From: a bacterium 1xD42-67
GTDB lineage: Bacteria > Bacillota > Clostridia > Oscillospirales > Oscillospiraceae
Direction: 5' to 3'
Length of the DNA: 64,000 nucleotides
Assembly: GCA_003612335.1 (NCBI GenBank)
Contig: RAYO01000015.1
Span: forward strand, 30,556-94,555
Part shown: positions 1 to 8,225 of the stretch, piece by piece
How positions within the stretch are numbered: position 1 is the stretch's first letter
Layout: each line of letters begins with the position of its first letter
Made by a program: the position numbers and the translations under genes
The notes under the pieces: model-generated
The model's database searches: none
What the model was told of the DNA's origin: nothing
What the model saw: the letters and a program-made list of their open reading frames with translations, nothing else

Positions 1-120
1 ATCCGGGCGGAGCTGGAGCGGATCCAAAGCGACTATGAGTTCGTCTGTGACGGTCTCACCTGGGAAAAGGTGGGCCAGCGGATCGCCGCCTATCAGGCGC
101 TGGACATCCTGGCGATGTGA
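1..120 (+). CDS. C-terminal fragment of an unidentified protein
   Basis: The frame is open from base 1 and ends at the TGA at 118-120, giving the last 39 residues of a gene that begins upstream of the window. The tail contains LTWEKVGQRIAAYQAL. This is reminiscent of the C-terminal helix of GT-B glycosyltransferases (a W-[ED]-[KR]-[VI] motif followed by a short amphipathic helix), but it is too short to assign. A hairpin with a T-rich tail follows, so this looks like the end of a transcription unit. It is not linked to the riboswitch-controlled genes that come next. Confidence 0.5.
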   Translation: MRAELERIQSDYEFVCDGLTWEKVGQRIAAYQALDILAM

Positions 121-126
121 TGATGG

Positions 127-163
127 GTCCGGATCTCTGATATGGGATCCGGACTTCCTTTTC
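127..163 (+). terminator. Rho-independent terminator after the partial gene
   Basis: GTCCGGATC (127-135) pairs with GATCCGGAC (146-154) around a 10-base loop and is followed by TTCCTTTTC. It lies directly after the stop codon at 120 and insulates the cobalamin riboswitch from upstream transcription. Confidence 0.7.
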
Positions 164-194
164 GTCTGGAGATGTGGTATGATATCCCCGCTCC

Positions 195-352
195 AGGTGC
201 CCGGGCGGCAGCGTCCGGGAGAATAGGGAAGAAAGACACGGTCCCGCCGCTGTGAGAGGGGAGCCAGCTCCAAATATGCCACTGGGAGACCGGGAAGGCG
301 GAGACTGGCGGCGATCCTCAAGTCAGAAGACCTGCCTGGAGCGCTCGCTCTT
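195..352 (+). promoter_or_regulatory. Cobalamin (B12) riboswitch
   Basis: The conserved elements of the B12 riboswitch appear in order: AGGTGCCCGGG near 195, AATAGGGAA near 222, GGTCCCGCCGCTGTGAG (B12-box region) near 240, GCCACTGGGAG near 278, GGGAAGGCG near 292, and CAAGTCAGAAGACCTGCCTGG near 318-338. After it, GAGCGCTCGC and GCGAGTGAC can form a small stem just ahead of the ribosome-binding site AGGAGG at 373-378. This suggests control of translation initiation of the next two genes. The family is firmly recognisable; the expression-platform mechanism is inferred. Confidence 0.9.
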
Positions 353-385
353 ATGTTGCGAGTGACAACGATAGGAGGTCATATC

Positions 386-772
386 ATGAAAGGGAACAAA
401 AAGACAGTGCTCGTCCTGGCTGCTCTGGCGGCAGCCGCGGTCCTGATGCTGGGGCTCTGGTGGTCCACCCAGCCCAAGGCCCAGGAGGGGGACAAGACGG
501 TGATCGTGGAGGTGGTCCACGGCGACCAGAGCTCCAAGGAGTTCACCTACCGCACCGACGCCCAGCACCTGGGCCCCCTGCTGACAGAGGAGGGGCTGAT
601 CCAGGGGGAGCAGGGCGCCATGGGCCTGTTCATCCTCACGGCGGACGGCGAGACCGCCCAGGGCAGCCAGTGGTGGTGCATCACCAAGGGGGGCGCCTGG
701 CTGGACACCGGCGTGGATAAGACGCCCATCGCTGACGGCGACCACTTCGAGCTGACCTTGAAAAAGGGGTAG
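386..772 (+). CDS. DUF4430-type, membrane-anchored putative cobalamin-binding protein
   Basis: A 128-residue protein with one N-terminal hydrophobic segment (about residues 7-26) that looks like a signal anchor; no lipobox cysteine is seen. The rest is a small beta-rich domain resembling DUF4430, the fold of the transcobalamin/intrinsic-factor C-terminal domain. It ends with WWCITKGGAWLDTGVDKTPIADGD, written here only by its key residues: W-C-I-T, then D-x-G and I-A-D-G-D. The ATG at 386 follows AGGAGG at 373-378. It lies directly under a B12 riboswitch and six bases upstream of an ECF S-component, so capture of cobalamin or a corrinoid precursor outside the membrane is the natural role. Substrate specificity is inferred from context. 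Confidence 0.75.
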   Translation: MKGNKKTVLVLAALAAAAVLMLGLWWSTQPKAQEGDKTVIVEVVHGDQSSKEFTYRTDAQHLGPLLTEEGLIQGEQGAMGLFILTADGETAQGSQWWCITKGGAWLDTGVDKTPIADGDHFELTLKKG

Positions 773-778
773 CCCGCC

Positions 779-1300
779 ATGGATGGGAACGACCTGCGCA
801 CAGCCAGCCGCCGCGTGGTGCTCTGCGCCCTGCTGGCCTCCCTGATGCTGGTGCTCCAGACGGCCATGGCCCCCCTGCCCAACATCGAGCCGGTGTCCCT
901 GCTGATCCTGGTCTGCGCCCGGGCTTTCGGCCGGCAGGTGTTCTGGATCGTCTATACCTTCGTATTTTTGGAGGGCCTGGTCTTCGGCTTCCACCTGTGG
1001 TGGATCACCTATCTCTACATCTGGGCCCTCTGGGCCCTGACGGTCCTCCTCCTGGCACGGGGGAAGGGCCAGCCGGTCCTGGTCTGGGCGGCAGCCAGCG
1101 GGGCCTTCGGGCTCAGCTTCGGCGCCCTGGACGCCCTGCCCTATCTGGCCGGCGGGCCCTGGGCCGCCCTCTCCCGGTGGATCACCGGGATCCCCTTCGA
1201 CCTGATCCACTGCGTGGGGAACTTCGCCCTGGCCCTCGCCCTGGAGGAGCCCCTGTACCAGACCCTGTCCCAGCTGCGCGACGGACTGGGCAGGAAATAA
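779..1300 (+). CDS. ECF transporter S component, predicted cobalamin specificity
   Basis: A 173-residue, very hydrophobic protein with about five to six membrane segments. It has the N-terminal LCALLASLMLVLQ and PNIEPVSLLILV pattern common in ECF S-components. These bind the vitamin and use a shared EcfA/A'/T energising module, which is not in this window. It starts 6 bases after the DUF4430 gene, so the two are co-transcribed under the B12 riboswitch. That makes cobalamin or a corrinoid precursor the likely substrate. A perfect bidirectional hairpin follows the stop. The family is confident; the ligand is inferred from the riboswitch. Confidence 0.85.
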   Translation: MDGNDLRTASRRVVLCALLASLMLVLQTAMAPLPNIEPVSLLILVCARAFGRQVFWIVYTFVFLEGLVFGFHLWWITYLYIWALWALTVLLLARGKGQPVLVWAAASGAFGLSFGALDALPYLAGGPWAALSRWITGIPFDLIHCVGNFALALALEEPLYQTLSQLRDGLGRK

Positions 1301-1301
1301 G

Positions 1302-1341
1302 AAAGACCTGGAGGCGGGACATCCCGCCTCCAGGTCTTTTC
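1302..1341. terminator. Bidirectional terminator between the ECF operon and rlmD
   Basis: An 18-bp perfect stem: AAAGACCTGGAGGCGGGA (1302-1319) pairs with its complement at 1322-1339. A run of A precedes it and TTTT follows, so it can terminate both converging transcripts. Confidence 0.9.
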
Positions 1342-1351
1342 CATGCGTGCT

Positions 1352-2716
1352 TCATCTCGCGCCGGTCCTGTCCAAACAGACGACGGTCTCCACATGTCTC
1401 GTCCGGGGGAACAGGTCCACCCCCTGGGCGCTCGTCACCTGGTATCCCAGATCGCGGAATCTTGCCGCGTCCCGAGCCAAGGTAGCCGGGTCGCAGGAGA
1501 CATAGACGATCCGCTCCGGGGCCATACCGGCCAAGATGGCGGGCACCTCCGGGGCCAGGCCCTTCCTGGGCGGATCCACGCAGACCATCTGGGGCCGGGC
1601 CCCCTCCGCCGCCAGACGCCGGGCCACCGCCCCGGCGTCACCGCAGAAGAACTCCGCATTCGATATCCCGTTCCGCCGGGCGTTCTCCTCCGCGTCCTCC
1701 ACGGCCTGGGGGAGGATCTCCGCCCCGATGACCCGTCCCGCTCTGCGGGCCAGGACCAGGGAGATGGTCCCGATCCCGCAGTAGAGATCCAGGACGGTCT
1801 CCTTCCCAGAGAGCTGGGCCAGATCCAGGACGAGGCCATACAGCCGCTCCGTCTGGGCCCGGTCAATCTGGAAGAAGGATGGCACCGACAGCCGGAAGGT
1901 CGATCCGCACAGCTCCTCCTCCAGCCAGTCCCGGCCCCAAAGGAGGGCGTACCGGTCCCCCAGGATCACGTTGGTGTCCCGGTCGTTGGTGTTGAGGACC
2001 ACCCCCGTCAGCCCCGGCTCTGCCCGGCGCAGGGCCTCAGTCAGTTCGCCGGCGCATGGCAGGCGGTCCCCATTGGCCACCACGCACACCAGGCTCTCCC
2101 CCCGGCTGTTGGTGCGGACATACAGATGCCGGACCAGCCCCCGCCCCGTCCTCTCATCGTAAGCGGGCACGGCGTGCTCCTCCATCCAGCCCTTGAACGC
2201 CCCCCTCAGCCGGGTGACGGCCTCTGGCTGGAGCAGGCAGTCCGGCGCGTCCAGGACGTCGTGGCTCCGGGGGCGGTAGTAGCCCACGGCCAGTCTCCCT
2301 CTCCCCTGGGACACCGGGAGCTGTACCTTGTTCCGGTAGCGGTCCGGCTCCTCCGCGCCCAGCACGGGGGGGAGGTCCACCGTCACATGGCCCACCCGCT
2401 CCAGGGCATCGGCGATCCGCTGCCTCTTGGCCCGCAGCTCCTCCGCATAGGTCATGTGCCGGAACTGACAGCCGCCGCATCTGCTGTACAGGGGACAGTC
2501 CGGGGCGATCCGCTCAGGGGAGGGGCGGAGCAGCTGTGTCCCCCGGCCCCAGGCCACACGCCGGTCCACCTTCTCCAAGCGGACCATCCACCGCTCCCCC
2601 TGGACCACGGCGGGGACGAAGACGACCCGCCCCTCCAGCCGGCCCACTCCCATCCCCTCGGCGGTGTATCCGGTGATATCCAGGGCGTGGACCGTATTTT
2701 TTCTGATCTCGGCCAT
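1352..2716 (-). CDS. rlmD: 23S rRNA (uracil-5)-methyltransferase RlmD/RumA family
   Basis: A 454-residue protein. The N-terminal TRAM domain (about 10-70) is followed by an Fe-S cysteine cluster CPLYSRCGGC, with a fourth cysteine at DAPDC. The C-terminal Rossmann methyltransferase has VLDLYCGIGT (SAM loop), a CVDPPRKG motif and the catalytic YVSCDPATLARD cysteine motif. It transfers methyl groups from SAM to C5 of uridine in 23S rRNA; RumA-type paralogs in Firmicutes (RlmCD) modify U747 and/or U1939, so the exact position is not fixed by sequence alone. The start ATG at 2716 follows a GGAAAGGGGGG purine tract. It is monocistronic and converges on the ECF operon at a shared terminator. Confidence 0.93.
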   Translation of the reverse strand: MAEIRKNTVHALDITGYTAEGMGVGRLEGRVVFVPAVVQGERWMVRLEKVDRRVAWGRGTQLLRPSPERIAPDCPLYSRCGGCQFRHMTYAEELRAKRQRIADALERVGHVTVDLPPVLGAEEPDRYRNKVQLPVSQGRGRLAVGYYRPRSHDVLDAPDCLLQPEAVTRLRGAFKGWMEEHAVPAYDERTGRGLVRHLYVRTNSRGESLVCVVANGDRLPCAGELTEALRRAEPGLTGVVLNTNDRDTNVILGDRYALLWGRDWLEEELCGSTFRLSVPSFFQIDRAQTERLYGLVLDLAQLSGKETVLDLYCGIGTISLVLARRAGRVIGAEILPQAVEDAEENARRNGISNAEFFCGDAGAVARRLAAEGARPQMVCVDPPRKGLAPEVPAILAGMAPERIVYVSCDPATLARDAARFRDLGYQVTSAQGVDLFPRTRHVETVVCLDRTGAR

Positions 2717-2958
2717 GTGGAGCCCCCCTTTCCAAGTCAGATGATGATATCATATCCTGACAGGGAAGTAAAGCCCCGCTCCGGGGCCATAGTCCCATCG
2801 GAACTGCCCACAGACACCGCTTTCCTGCAAAAAACGACATTTACCGACAAATAATCTTGCCCTTCCCCAGTCTATGCCCCATAGTTTTCCCCAAGGGGAT
2901 CGATCCCTCCTTTTTGGGGAAAGATACCCAAATATAGAAAAAATATGGAGGCATCACT

Positions 2959-4089
2959 ATGGCAAGGAAGAATGTAGAGCGGAACATCTCCTATGACGAT
3001 GTCAGGAAGATCTATTACGTCAGTATGGACCTGGGCAAGGACAAGGAGGGCAAACGGACCAAGCGCTATCAGACCTACCGCACTTTGCGGGCGGCCCGGA
3101 TCGGCCTGCGGGACTTCCTCGCCCACCGGGAGGAGGAGCTGAACGCCCCAAAGCACGACCTGACCCTGGGGGACTGGCTGGAGAGCTGGATGGACAACAT
3201 CGTCCGCCCCACCCGGGCGGAGACCACGGTGTACGGCTACCAGAAGATCATCGACAACCACGTCGGCCCCGGACTGGGACACATCCCCCTCCTCAAGCTC
3301 ACTCCCATGGACATCCAGCAGTACTATATCCAGGTCCAGCAGAGCGCCAGCCTCTCCTCCAACACCCTGCGGCGGCACCACGACCTGCTGTCCGCCTCTC
3401 TCCGGGCGGCGGTGCGGCAGGACAAGCTGCTCCGATCCCCCATGGACAAGGTGGAGCCCCCCAGGGCCCAGCAGAAGGAGGCGTCCTACTACCGGCCAGA
3501 GGAGCTGAAGCAGCTGTATGCCCTTTTGGAGGGACACCCCCTGGAGCTGTCCGCCAAGCTGGCCGGCAGTCTGGGGATGCGGCGGGAGGAGATCTGCGGT
3601 CTGAAGTGGGACTGCATCGACTTCCAGCGCCAGCTCCTCTATATCCGGGAGGCCCGCACCGCCTTCGGAGCCACTGTGGTCCAGAAGGAGACCAAGACGA
3701 AGTCCTCGGTGCGCACCCTGTTCATCCCGGATGACGTGGCCCGTCTGCTCCAGCTGGAGCAGGCCAGGCAGGCGGAGAAGCTGCGGGAGGGCAGGCTGAA
3801 GGAGCCCAGCGAGCATATCGTCCTGGACCACAAGGGCCGGCCCTACTCCCCCAACGCCCTGTCCCTGGCCTTCACCCGGTTCGTGCGCGACCACGACCTG
3901 CCCCGGGTCACGCTCCACGGTCTGCGCCACTCCTTCGCCACAGTGGCCTCCTTCCAGGGCGTGCCCCTCTTCGACATCGGGAAAGCCCTGGGCCATGCCA
4001 CACCGGCCACCACCGGGCGGATCTACACCCATCTGGTGGACCACACCCATGAGGACACCCTGCTCAAGGTGTCCGACGCCCTGAAATAG
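2959..4089 (+). CDS. Tyrosine-type site-specific recombinase/integrase (orphan)
   Basis: A 376-residue protein with an Arm/AP2-like N-terminal segment (1-55), a SAM-like core-binding domain (about 65-165) and a C-terminal catalytic domain. The catalytic set is intact: R in GMRREEICGLKW, K in KETKTKSSVR, HGLRHSFAT (HxxR), LGHATPATT (H) and the nucleophile Y in RIYTHL. The architecture matches phage and conjugative-element integrases such as the Tn916 or ICE type. No excisionase, relaxase, phage gene, tRNA or obvious direct repeats lie beside it. It may therefore be a remnant of a lost element or a domesticated recombinase. Base composition matches the neighbours. Confidence 0.9.
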   Translation: MARKNVERNISYDDVRKIYYVSMDLGKDKEGKRTKRYQTYRTLRAARIGLRDFLAHREEELNAPKHDLTLGDWLESWMDNIVRPTRAETTVYGYQKIIDNHVGPGLGHIPLLKLTPMDIQQYYIQVQQSASLSSNTLRRHHDLLSASLRAAVRQDKLLRSPMDKVEPPRAQQKEASYYRPEELKQLYALLEGHPLELSAKLAGSLGMRREEICGLKWDCIDFQRQLLYIREARTAFGATVVQKETKTKSSVRTLFIPDDVARLLQLEQARQAEKLREGRLKEPSEHIVLDHKGRPYSPNALSLAFTRFVRDHDLPRVTLHGLRHSFATVASFQGVPLFDIGKALGHATPATTGRIYTHLVDHTHEDTLLKVSDALK

Positions 4090-4183
4090 GCCGTCATCAT
4101 CCCGTCCTCCTCCGCATATAGCTCTCTCAGGCCCGCCCCGCCCCCGGCGGAGCGGGCCGTTCCGATCTGGGAGGTGAGGCGTG

Positions 4184-5584
4184 ATGGCCTTCACGGCGCG
4201 GCTGGCCGATCTTTTGTGGAGCCCCTGGCTGCTGGGGCTGTTCCTGGCGGTGGGGCTGGTGTACTCCATAGGCTCTGGCTTCTTCCAGCTCTTCGGGGCC
4301 AGGACCTGGTGGCGGGCCACCGCCGGGTCATGGATGGGCCGGCGGAGAGGGCGGAGGGACGGACTGTCTCCCCTCCAGGCCCTGGCCACCGCCCTGGCCT
4401 CCACCATGGGCACCGGGTCCATCGCCGGAGTGGCCGCGGCGCTCAGCCTGGGCGGTCCGGGGGCGGTGTTCTGGATGTGGATCTCCGCCCTGCTGGGGAT
4501 GATGACCAGCTGCGGAGAGAAACTGCTGGCGGTGGCGTATCAGCGCCCCGGCCCCGGCGGCGCCCTCCGGGGCGGGCCCATGTATTATCTTCGGGACGGG
4601 GCTGGGGCGCCTCTGCTGGCCGCCTGCTTCTGCCTGGCCTGTGTCCCTGCCACCCTGGCCGGAGGGGACCTGGTCCAGTCCTCCTCCATCGCCTCCAGCC
4701 TGGAGGCCGCCTTCGGCCTGCCCCGCCTGCCTGTGGGACTGGCCGCCGCCCTGCTCGCCGCCCTGGTGACGGCTGGTGGCCTGGGACGGATCGCGGCGGT
4801 GTCCTCCGCACTGGTCCCAGTGATGGCCGCCCTCTATCTGGGGAGCGGCGCTCTGGTCCTCCTGGCCAACTGGGACCGGATCCCCGGGGCCCTGGTCCAG
4901 ATCCTCTCCTGCGCCCTCTCCCCTGCAGCAGCGGCGGCGGGAGGAGCGGGCTGGACCGTATCCGCAGCCCTTCGGTATGGGGTGGCCCGAGGGGTGTTCA
5001 CCAATGAGGCGGGCCTGGGCACCTCCGCCATGGCCCACGGGGCGGCCCGCACGGATCATCCCGCACGGCAGGGGATGTGGGGCATCTTCGAGGTCTTCCT
5101 GTCCACTCTGCTGGTGTGCACCGTCACCGCCCTGTCCATCCTGGTCAGCGGCGTCTGGGACCCTCTGGATCCTGCCGCTCCCGCCGGAGCCCCCCTCACC
5201 GCCGCCGCCTTCGCCTCGGTCCTGGGCCCCGCCGGCCAGGGGATCGTGGCCCTGTCCCTGCTCCTCTTCGCCTTCTCCTCCATCCTGGGGTGGAGCTACT
5301 ACGGGGAGCAGTGCCTCTCTTTCCTGTGCGGAAGGGCGGGGAGGGGGCTGTCCGCCGCTCTCCGCGCATACCGGGCCCTTTTCCTGGGGTGTATCGTCCT
5401 GGGGGCGGTCTGGAGCCCCCAGACCGTCTGGCAGCTGGTGGACATCTGCAACGCCCTGATGGCCCTGCCCAGCCTGACGGCCCTGCTCCTCCTGGCCCCT
5501 CAGGCGCTGGCCCTGCTGAGGGAGTGGACCGCCCAAGAAAAAATGTCCTTGTGCAAACCGAAAAAAATGGAAAGACCCTATTGA
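4184..5584 (+). CDS. Sodium:alanine symporter family (AGCS) transporter
   Basis: A 466-residue polytopic protein with about ten to eleven membrane segments. AGCS signatures include SIAGVAAALSLGGPGAVFWMW in the second segment region, GGPMYYL, and VFTNEAGLGTSAMAHG before a GIFEVFLSTLLVCT segment. It imports alanine or glycine with Na+. The chosen ATG at 4184 sits after GGGAGGTGAG (4169-4178); a GTG at 4181 is the alternative. The C-terminus ends in a basic cytoplasmic tail. The acpP promoter overlaps its stop codon. Confidence 0.93.
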   Translation: MAFTARLADLLWSPWLLGLFLAVGLVYSIGSGFFQLFGARTWWRATAGSWMGRRRGRRDGLSPLQALATALASTMGTGSIAGVAAALSLGGPGAVFWMWISALLGMMTSCGEKLLAVAYQRPGPGGALRGGPMYYLRDGAGAPLLAACFCLACVPATLAGGDLVQSSSIASSLEAAFGLPRLPVGLAAALLAALVTAGGLGRIAAVSSALVPVMAALYLGSGALVLLANWDRIPGALVQILSCALSPAAAAAGGAGWTVSAALRYGVARGVFTNEAGLGTSAMAHGAARTDHPARQGMWGIFEVFLSTLLVCTVTALSILVSGVWDPLDPAAPAGAPLTAAAFASVLGPAGQGIVALSLLLFAFSSILGWSYYGEQCLSFLCGRAGRGLSAALRAYRALFLGCIVLGAVWSPQTVWQLVDICNALMALPSLTALLLLAPQALALLREWTAQEKMSLCKPKKMERPY

Positions 5585-5609
5585 CAGCGGAGGGAAATGT
5601 GCCTATCAT
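5581..5609 (+). promoter_or_regulatory. Sigma-A-type promoter of acpP
   Basis: TTGACA at 5581-5586, a 17-base spacer and TATCAT at 5604-5609 give a near-consensus vegetative promoter. Its -35 box overlaps the TGA of the upstream transporter. The start of transcription would fall near 5616, about 50 bases before the acpP ATG. Confidence 0.8.
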
Positions 5610-5665
5610 AAGGACAGAAAACGCACCCAGGCGCAAGATAGATAAGACAGAAGGAGCGACATATT

Positions 5666-5902
5666 ATGATCTTTGAAAAGCTGGCTGCCCTCATTGCCGA
5701 GCAGTTCAATGTCGACGCCGGCAGCATCACGATGGACACTTCTTTTACCGATGACCTGAACGCCGACTCTGTGGATATCGTGGACCTGTCCATGGCCCTG
5801 GAGGAGGAGTTCGGGATCGAGGAACTGGCGGAAGAGGAGACCTCTTCGATCTCCACTGTAGGCGATCTGGTCCGGTTCCTTCAGAATAAAGTAGATCAGT
5901 GA
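5666..5902 (+). CDS. acpP: Acyl carrier protein
   Basis: A 78-residue acidic protein with the DLNADSVDIVDL motif; the serine in DSVD is the 4'-phosphopantetheine attachment site. It carries the growing chain in type II fatty acid synthesis. GAAGGAGCG precedes the ATG. It lies next to rnc, as in the conserved acpP-rnc-smc-ftsY gene order of Firmicutes, and has its own strong promoter overlapping the upstream gene. Confidence 0.96.
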   Translation: MIFEKLAALIAEQFNVDAGSITMDTSFTDDLNADSVDIVDLSMALEEEFGIEELAEEETSSISTVGDLVRFLQNKVDQ

Positions 5903-5907
5903 TACTG

Positions 5908-5936
5908 GCGGAACTCCGCTCCCGGCGGAGTTCCGC
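5908..5936 (+). terminator. Hairpin between acpP and rnc
   Basis: A 12-bp perfect stem GCGGAACTCCGC (5908-5919) / GCGGAGTTCCGC (5925-5936), followed by ATCGTTTG. The U-tract is weak, so it may attenuate rather than fully stop transcription into rnc, or it may stabilise the abundant acpP message. Confidence 0.45.
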
Positions 5937-5954
5937 ATCGTTTGAGGAGATCGC

Positions 5955-6635
5955 ATGAAGACTTTGGAAGAAAAGCTGGGATACACCTTCCAGGACCCGG
6001 CCCTGCTGGAGAACGCCCTCACCCACAGCTCCCGGGCCAACGAGAGCCGGGGCAAGCTGGCCAGCAACGAGCGGCTGGAGTTCCTGGGGGATTCGATCTT
6101 GGGCATGGCGGTGGCCGATCACCTGTACCGCAACCACCCCGACCTGCCCGAGGGGGAGCTGACCCGCACCAGGGCCGCCCTCGTGTGCGAGGAGAGCCTT
6201 GTGGAGGTGGCCCAGGAGCTGGGCCTGGGCGGATACCTGCGTCTGGGCAAGGGGGAGAGCTCCGGCGGAGGCCGGGAGCGGCCCTCTATCCAGGCCGACG
6301 CGGTGGAGGCCGTGCTGGCCGCCATCTATCTGGACGGCGGGATCGGATCGGCCCGAAGATTCGTCCAGCGGTTCATCCTCAGCCGGGAGGTGGCCAGCCT
6401 CACCAAGCCCCGGGACCACAAGACCGCCCTCCAGGAGCTGGTCCAGCGGGAGAGCGGCCAGGTCCTCCAATACCGCCTGGTGGGCGAGGAGGGCCCCGAC
6501 CACGACAAGCGCTTTTTCGTGGAGGTGCTGCTCAACGGCACCGCCATCGGTTCCGGCTCCGGCCGCAGCAAGAAGGAGGCCGAACAGATGGCCGCCGCCG
6601 CCGCCATCGAGACGCTGGATCAAAAACAGCCCTGA
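5955..6635 (+). CDS. rnc: Ribonuclease III
   Basis: A 226-residue protein of the usual length. The N-terminal RNase III domain carries the signature NERLEFLGDSILGM, with catalytic acidic residues there and in the AVEAVLAAIYLD segment. The C-terminal dsRNA-binding domain (about 155-225) ends with GSGRSKKEAEQMAAAAAIE. It cleaves double-stranded RNA in rRNA maturation and mRNA turnover. A strong bidirectional terminator follows, so smc is not directly co-transcribed, unlike in many Firmicutes. Confidence 0.96.
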   Translation: MKTLEEKLGYTFQDPALLENALTHSSRANESRGKLASNERLEFLGDSILGMAVADHLYRNHPDLPEGELTRTRAALVCEESLVEVAQELGLGGYLRLGKGESSGGGRERPSIQADAVEAVLAAIYLDGGIGSARRFVQRFILSREVASLTKPRDHKTALQELVQRESGQVLQYRLVGEEGPDHDKRFFVEVLLNGTAIGSGSGRSKKEAEQMAAAAAIETLDQKQP

Positions 6636-6640
6636 CCGCA

Positions 6641-6680
6641 AAAAGGGCCGTGCGATACGAAGTATCGCACGGCCCTTTTC
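6641..6680. terminator. Bidirectional terminator after rnc
   Basis: An 18-bp perfect stem: AAAAGGGCCGTGCGATAC (6641-6658) pairs with its complement at 6662-6679, with an A-run on one side and TTTT on the other. It serves both rnc (+) and the SLH-transglutaminase gene (-). Confidence 0.92.
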
Positions 6681-6690
6681 TCATCGCGCC

Positions 6691-8154
6691 TCACGCGCCG
6701 ATCCCGCTCCGGCTCCAGGCCGTCTCCGGGTCCATGCCGAACTGGCTGTCGTCCCTGCCGCCAGGACCGCTGCCCCAGGTCACATCTCCCCAGGTCACAT
6801 CGATGTGATACAGGACGCCGTCCAGGGTAGCGGCGGTCCAGAGATGGACGTCGGTCTCCACACCGGCACAGTCGATCCCCTCCAGGCCCAAGAAGATCTG
6901 ATAGGCAGCCGTGTAGCCCTGACACACGGCCTTTCCGTTGCACAGGGCCCCATAGGCCGTATAGGACACGTCCTGGAAGGTGTAGTCATATTCACAGACG
7001 CTGCACAGATAGTCGAAGTATACCTTCGCGATCTCCCGCTGGCTCATCCCCGGCCGGAGGGTCCCGTCCGCCCAGAACTGGTCGTGGACCGCGATGGCCC
7101 GCTCCAGGGCGGCGTCCTGCTCTGCCCTGCTGCAATTATCATTGATGAAGGTGATGGACATCCTCCCGTCGGAGTAGTACTCATAGCTGATCGTGCTATA
7201 GCCCTGCTCCGGGTGGCACATCGACTCATCGAGATAGCGCTCCGCGACGGCATCCGCCACAGCGCCTGTCGCCCCTCCCGCGATCTGGAGGGCCAGCTTG
7301 GCGTTCCCGCCCTTGAACATATACCGCACATTGGACCGGATGGCCTCCAGGTCCTCCGGGGCGTGGGCGAGGACCGGGATCGGATCCTCTCGGATGAGAT
7401 CGGCGAAGGTGGTCCCCTTGGCGGAATAGAGGTCGGACAGATCCCAGGTCAGATCCACCCGCAGAGAGGGATCCGCCATCCGGGTGAGCATGGCGGCCAG
7501 CTCCCCCCGGGTGATGGTGGCCTCCGGCCGGTAGGACCCCTTGGCGTCCCCGCCGGTGACGATCCCCCAGCGGTACAGGTCCAGGATCTCCTCCTTGTAG
7601 GGGGTGGCCCCGGTGACGTCGGGGATGTACCGCCCGCTGCCGTGGGCCGTGAGCACCACGCCGGCGTTGCGCTCCTCCAGCTCCTCCTCCGGCAGCACCC
7701 CGCTGAGGAGATACGCCACCTGGCCCCGGGTGGCAGGCTCGCCATAGCGGCCGTCGAATCGGCCGTCGATCCCTCCGGCGGCCCTCAGATAGTCCGCATA
7801 CGGGGCATACCAGGGCCCCTCCGGACCGGCATACCGGTCCGGGCCGGTCTGGGCCCCGCCCTGGTGGTAGATGCTGTGGATCCGCGCCGCAAAGCTCACA
7901 GCCTCCGCCAGAGACACCTGGCTGTCCGTACCAAAGGTCCGGGAGGACTGTCCGTCTGTCAGCCCCATCTCGTAGAGGGCGGTCACATTGTCAAAATACC
8001 AGGCCCCCTCCTCCACGTCGGTGAAGCGGCCGTCGTAGCTGCGGACAGCGGTGAACCGGTCCATGCCTCCGCCGGGAGCGGCACAGGCCGGACTGGGGAG
8101 CCCGGGCAGCAGGAGACAGAGGGCCAGGGCCAGAGAGAGCAGTTTTTTGCGCAT
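6691..8154 (-). CDS. Secreted SLH-domain protein with transglutaminase-like domain
   Basis: A 487-residue protein with a signal peptide (lysines then LLSLALALCLLLPG, cleavage near PACA-AP). SLH-type repeats follow over about residues 40-250: FTDVEEGAWYFDNVTALYEMG, a middle repeat, and an IVTGGDAKGSYRPEATITRGELA repeat, quoted here by their ends. The C-terminus is a transglutaminase-like core with a plausible Cys-His-Asp triad: AVCQGYTAAYQ, HLWTAATLDG and HIDVTWGD. SLH domains would anchor it to pyruvylated cell-wall polymer. The domain is more often a cysteine protease or binding module than a cross-linker in such proteins. It is inverted inside the conserved acpP-rnc-smc block. Confidence 0.85.
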   Translation of the reverse strand: MRKKLLSLALALCLLLPGLPSPACAAPGGGMDRFTAVRSYDGRFTDVEEGAWYFDNVTALYEMGLTDGQSSRTFGTDSQVSLAEAVSFAARIHSIYHQGGAQTGPDRYAGPEGPWYAPYADYLRAAGGIDGRFDGRYGEPATRGQVAYLLSGVLPEEELEERNAGVVLTAHGSGRYIPDVTGATPYKEEILDLYRWGIVTGGDAKGSYRPEATITRGELAAMLTRMADPSLRVDLTWDLSDLYSAKGTTFADLIREDPIPVLAHAPEDLEAIRSNVRYMFKGGNAKLALQIAGGATGAVADAVAERYLDESMCHPEQGYSTISYEYYSDGRMSITFINDNCSRAEQDAALERAIAVHDQFWADGTLRPGMSQREIAKVYFDYLCSVCEYDYTFQDVSYTAYGALCNGKAVCQGYTAAYQIFLGLEGIDCAGVETDVHLWTAATLDGVLYHIDVTWGDVTWGSGPGGRDDSQFGMDPETAWSRSGIGA

Positions 8155-8225
8155 CCAAACGACCTCCTTGTCTTTTATACCTCCAGTCTAACACATCGGC
8201 GGCAGGAGCACAAGGGAAGATCTTC

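Noticed and set aside
2959..5584. A prophage or integrative element around the integrase
   Set aside because: No phage, conjugation or excision genes, no tRNA target and no flanking direct repeats were seen; neighbours are housekeeping genes.
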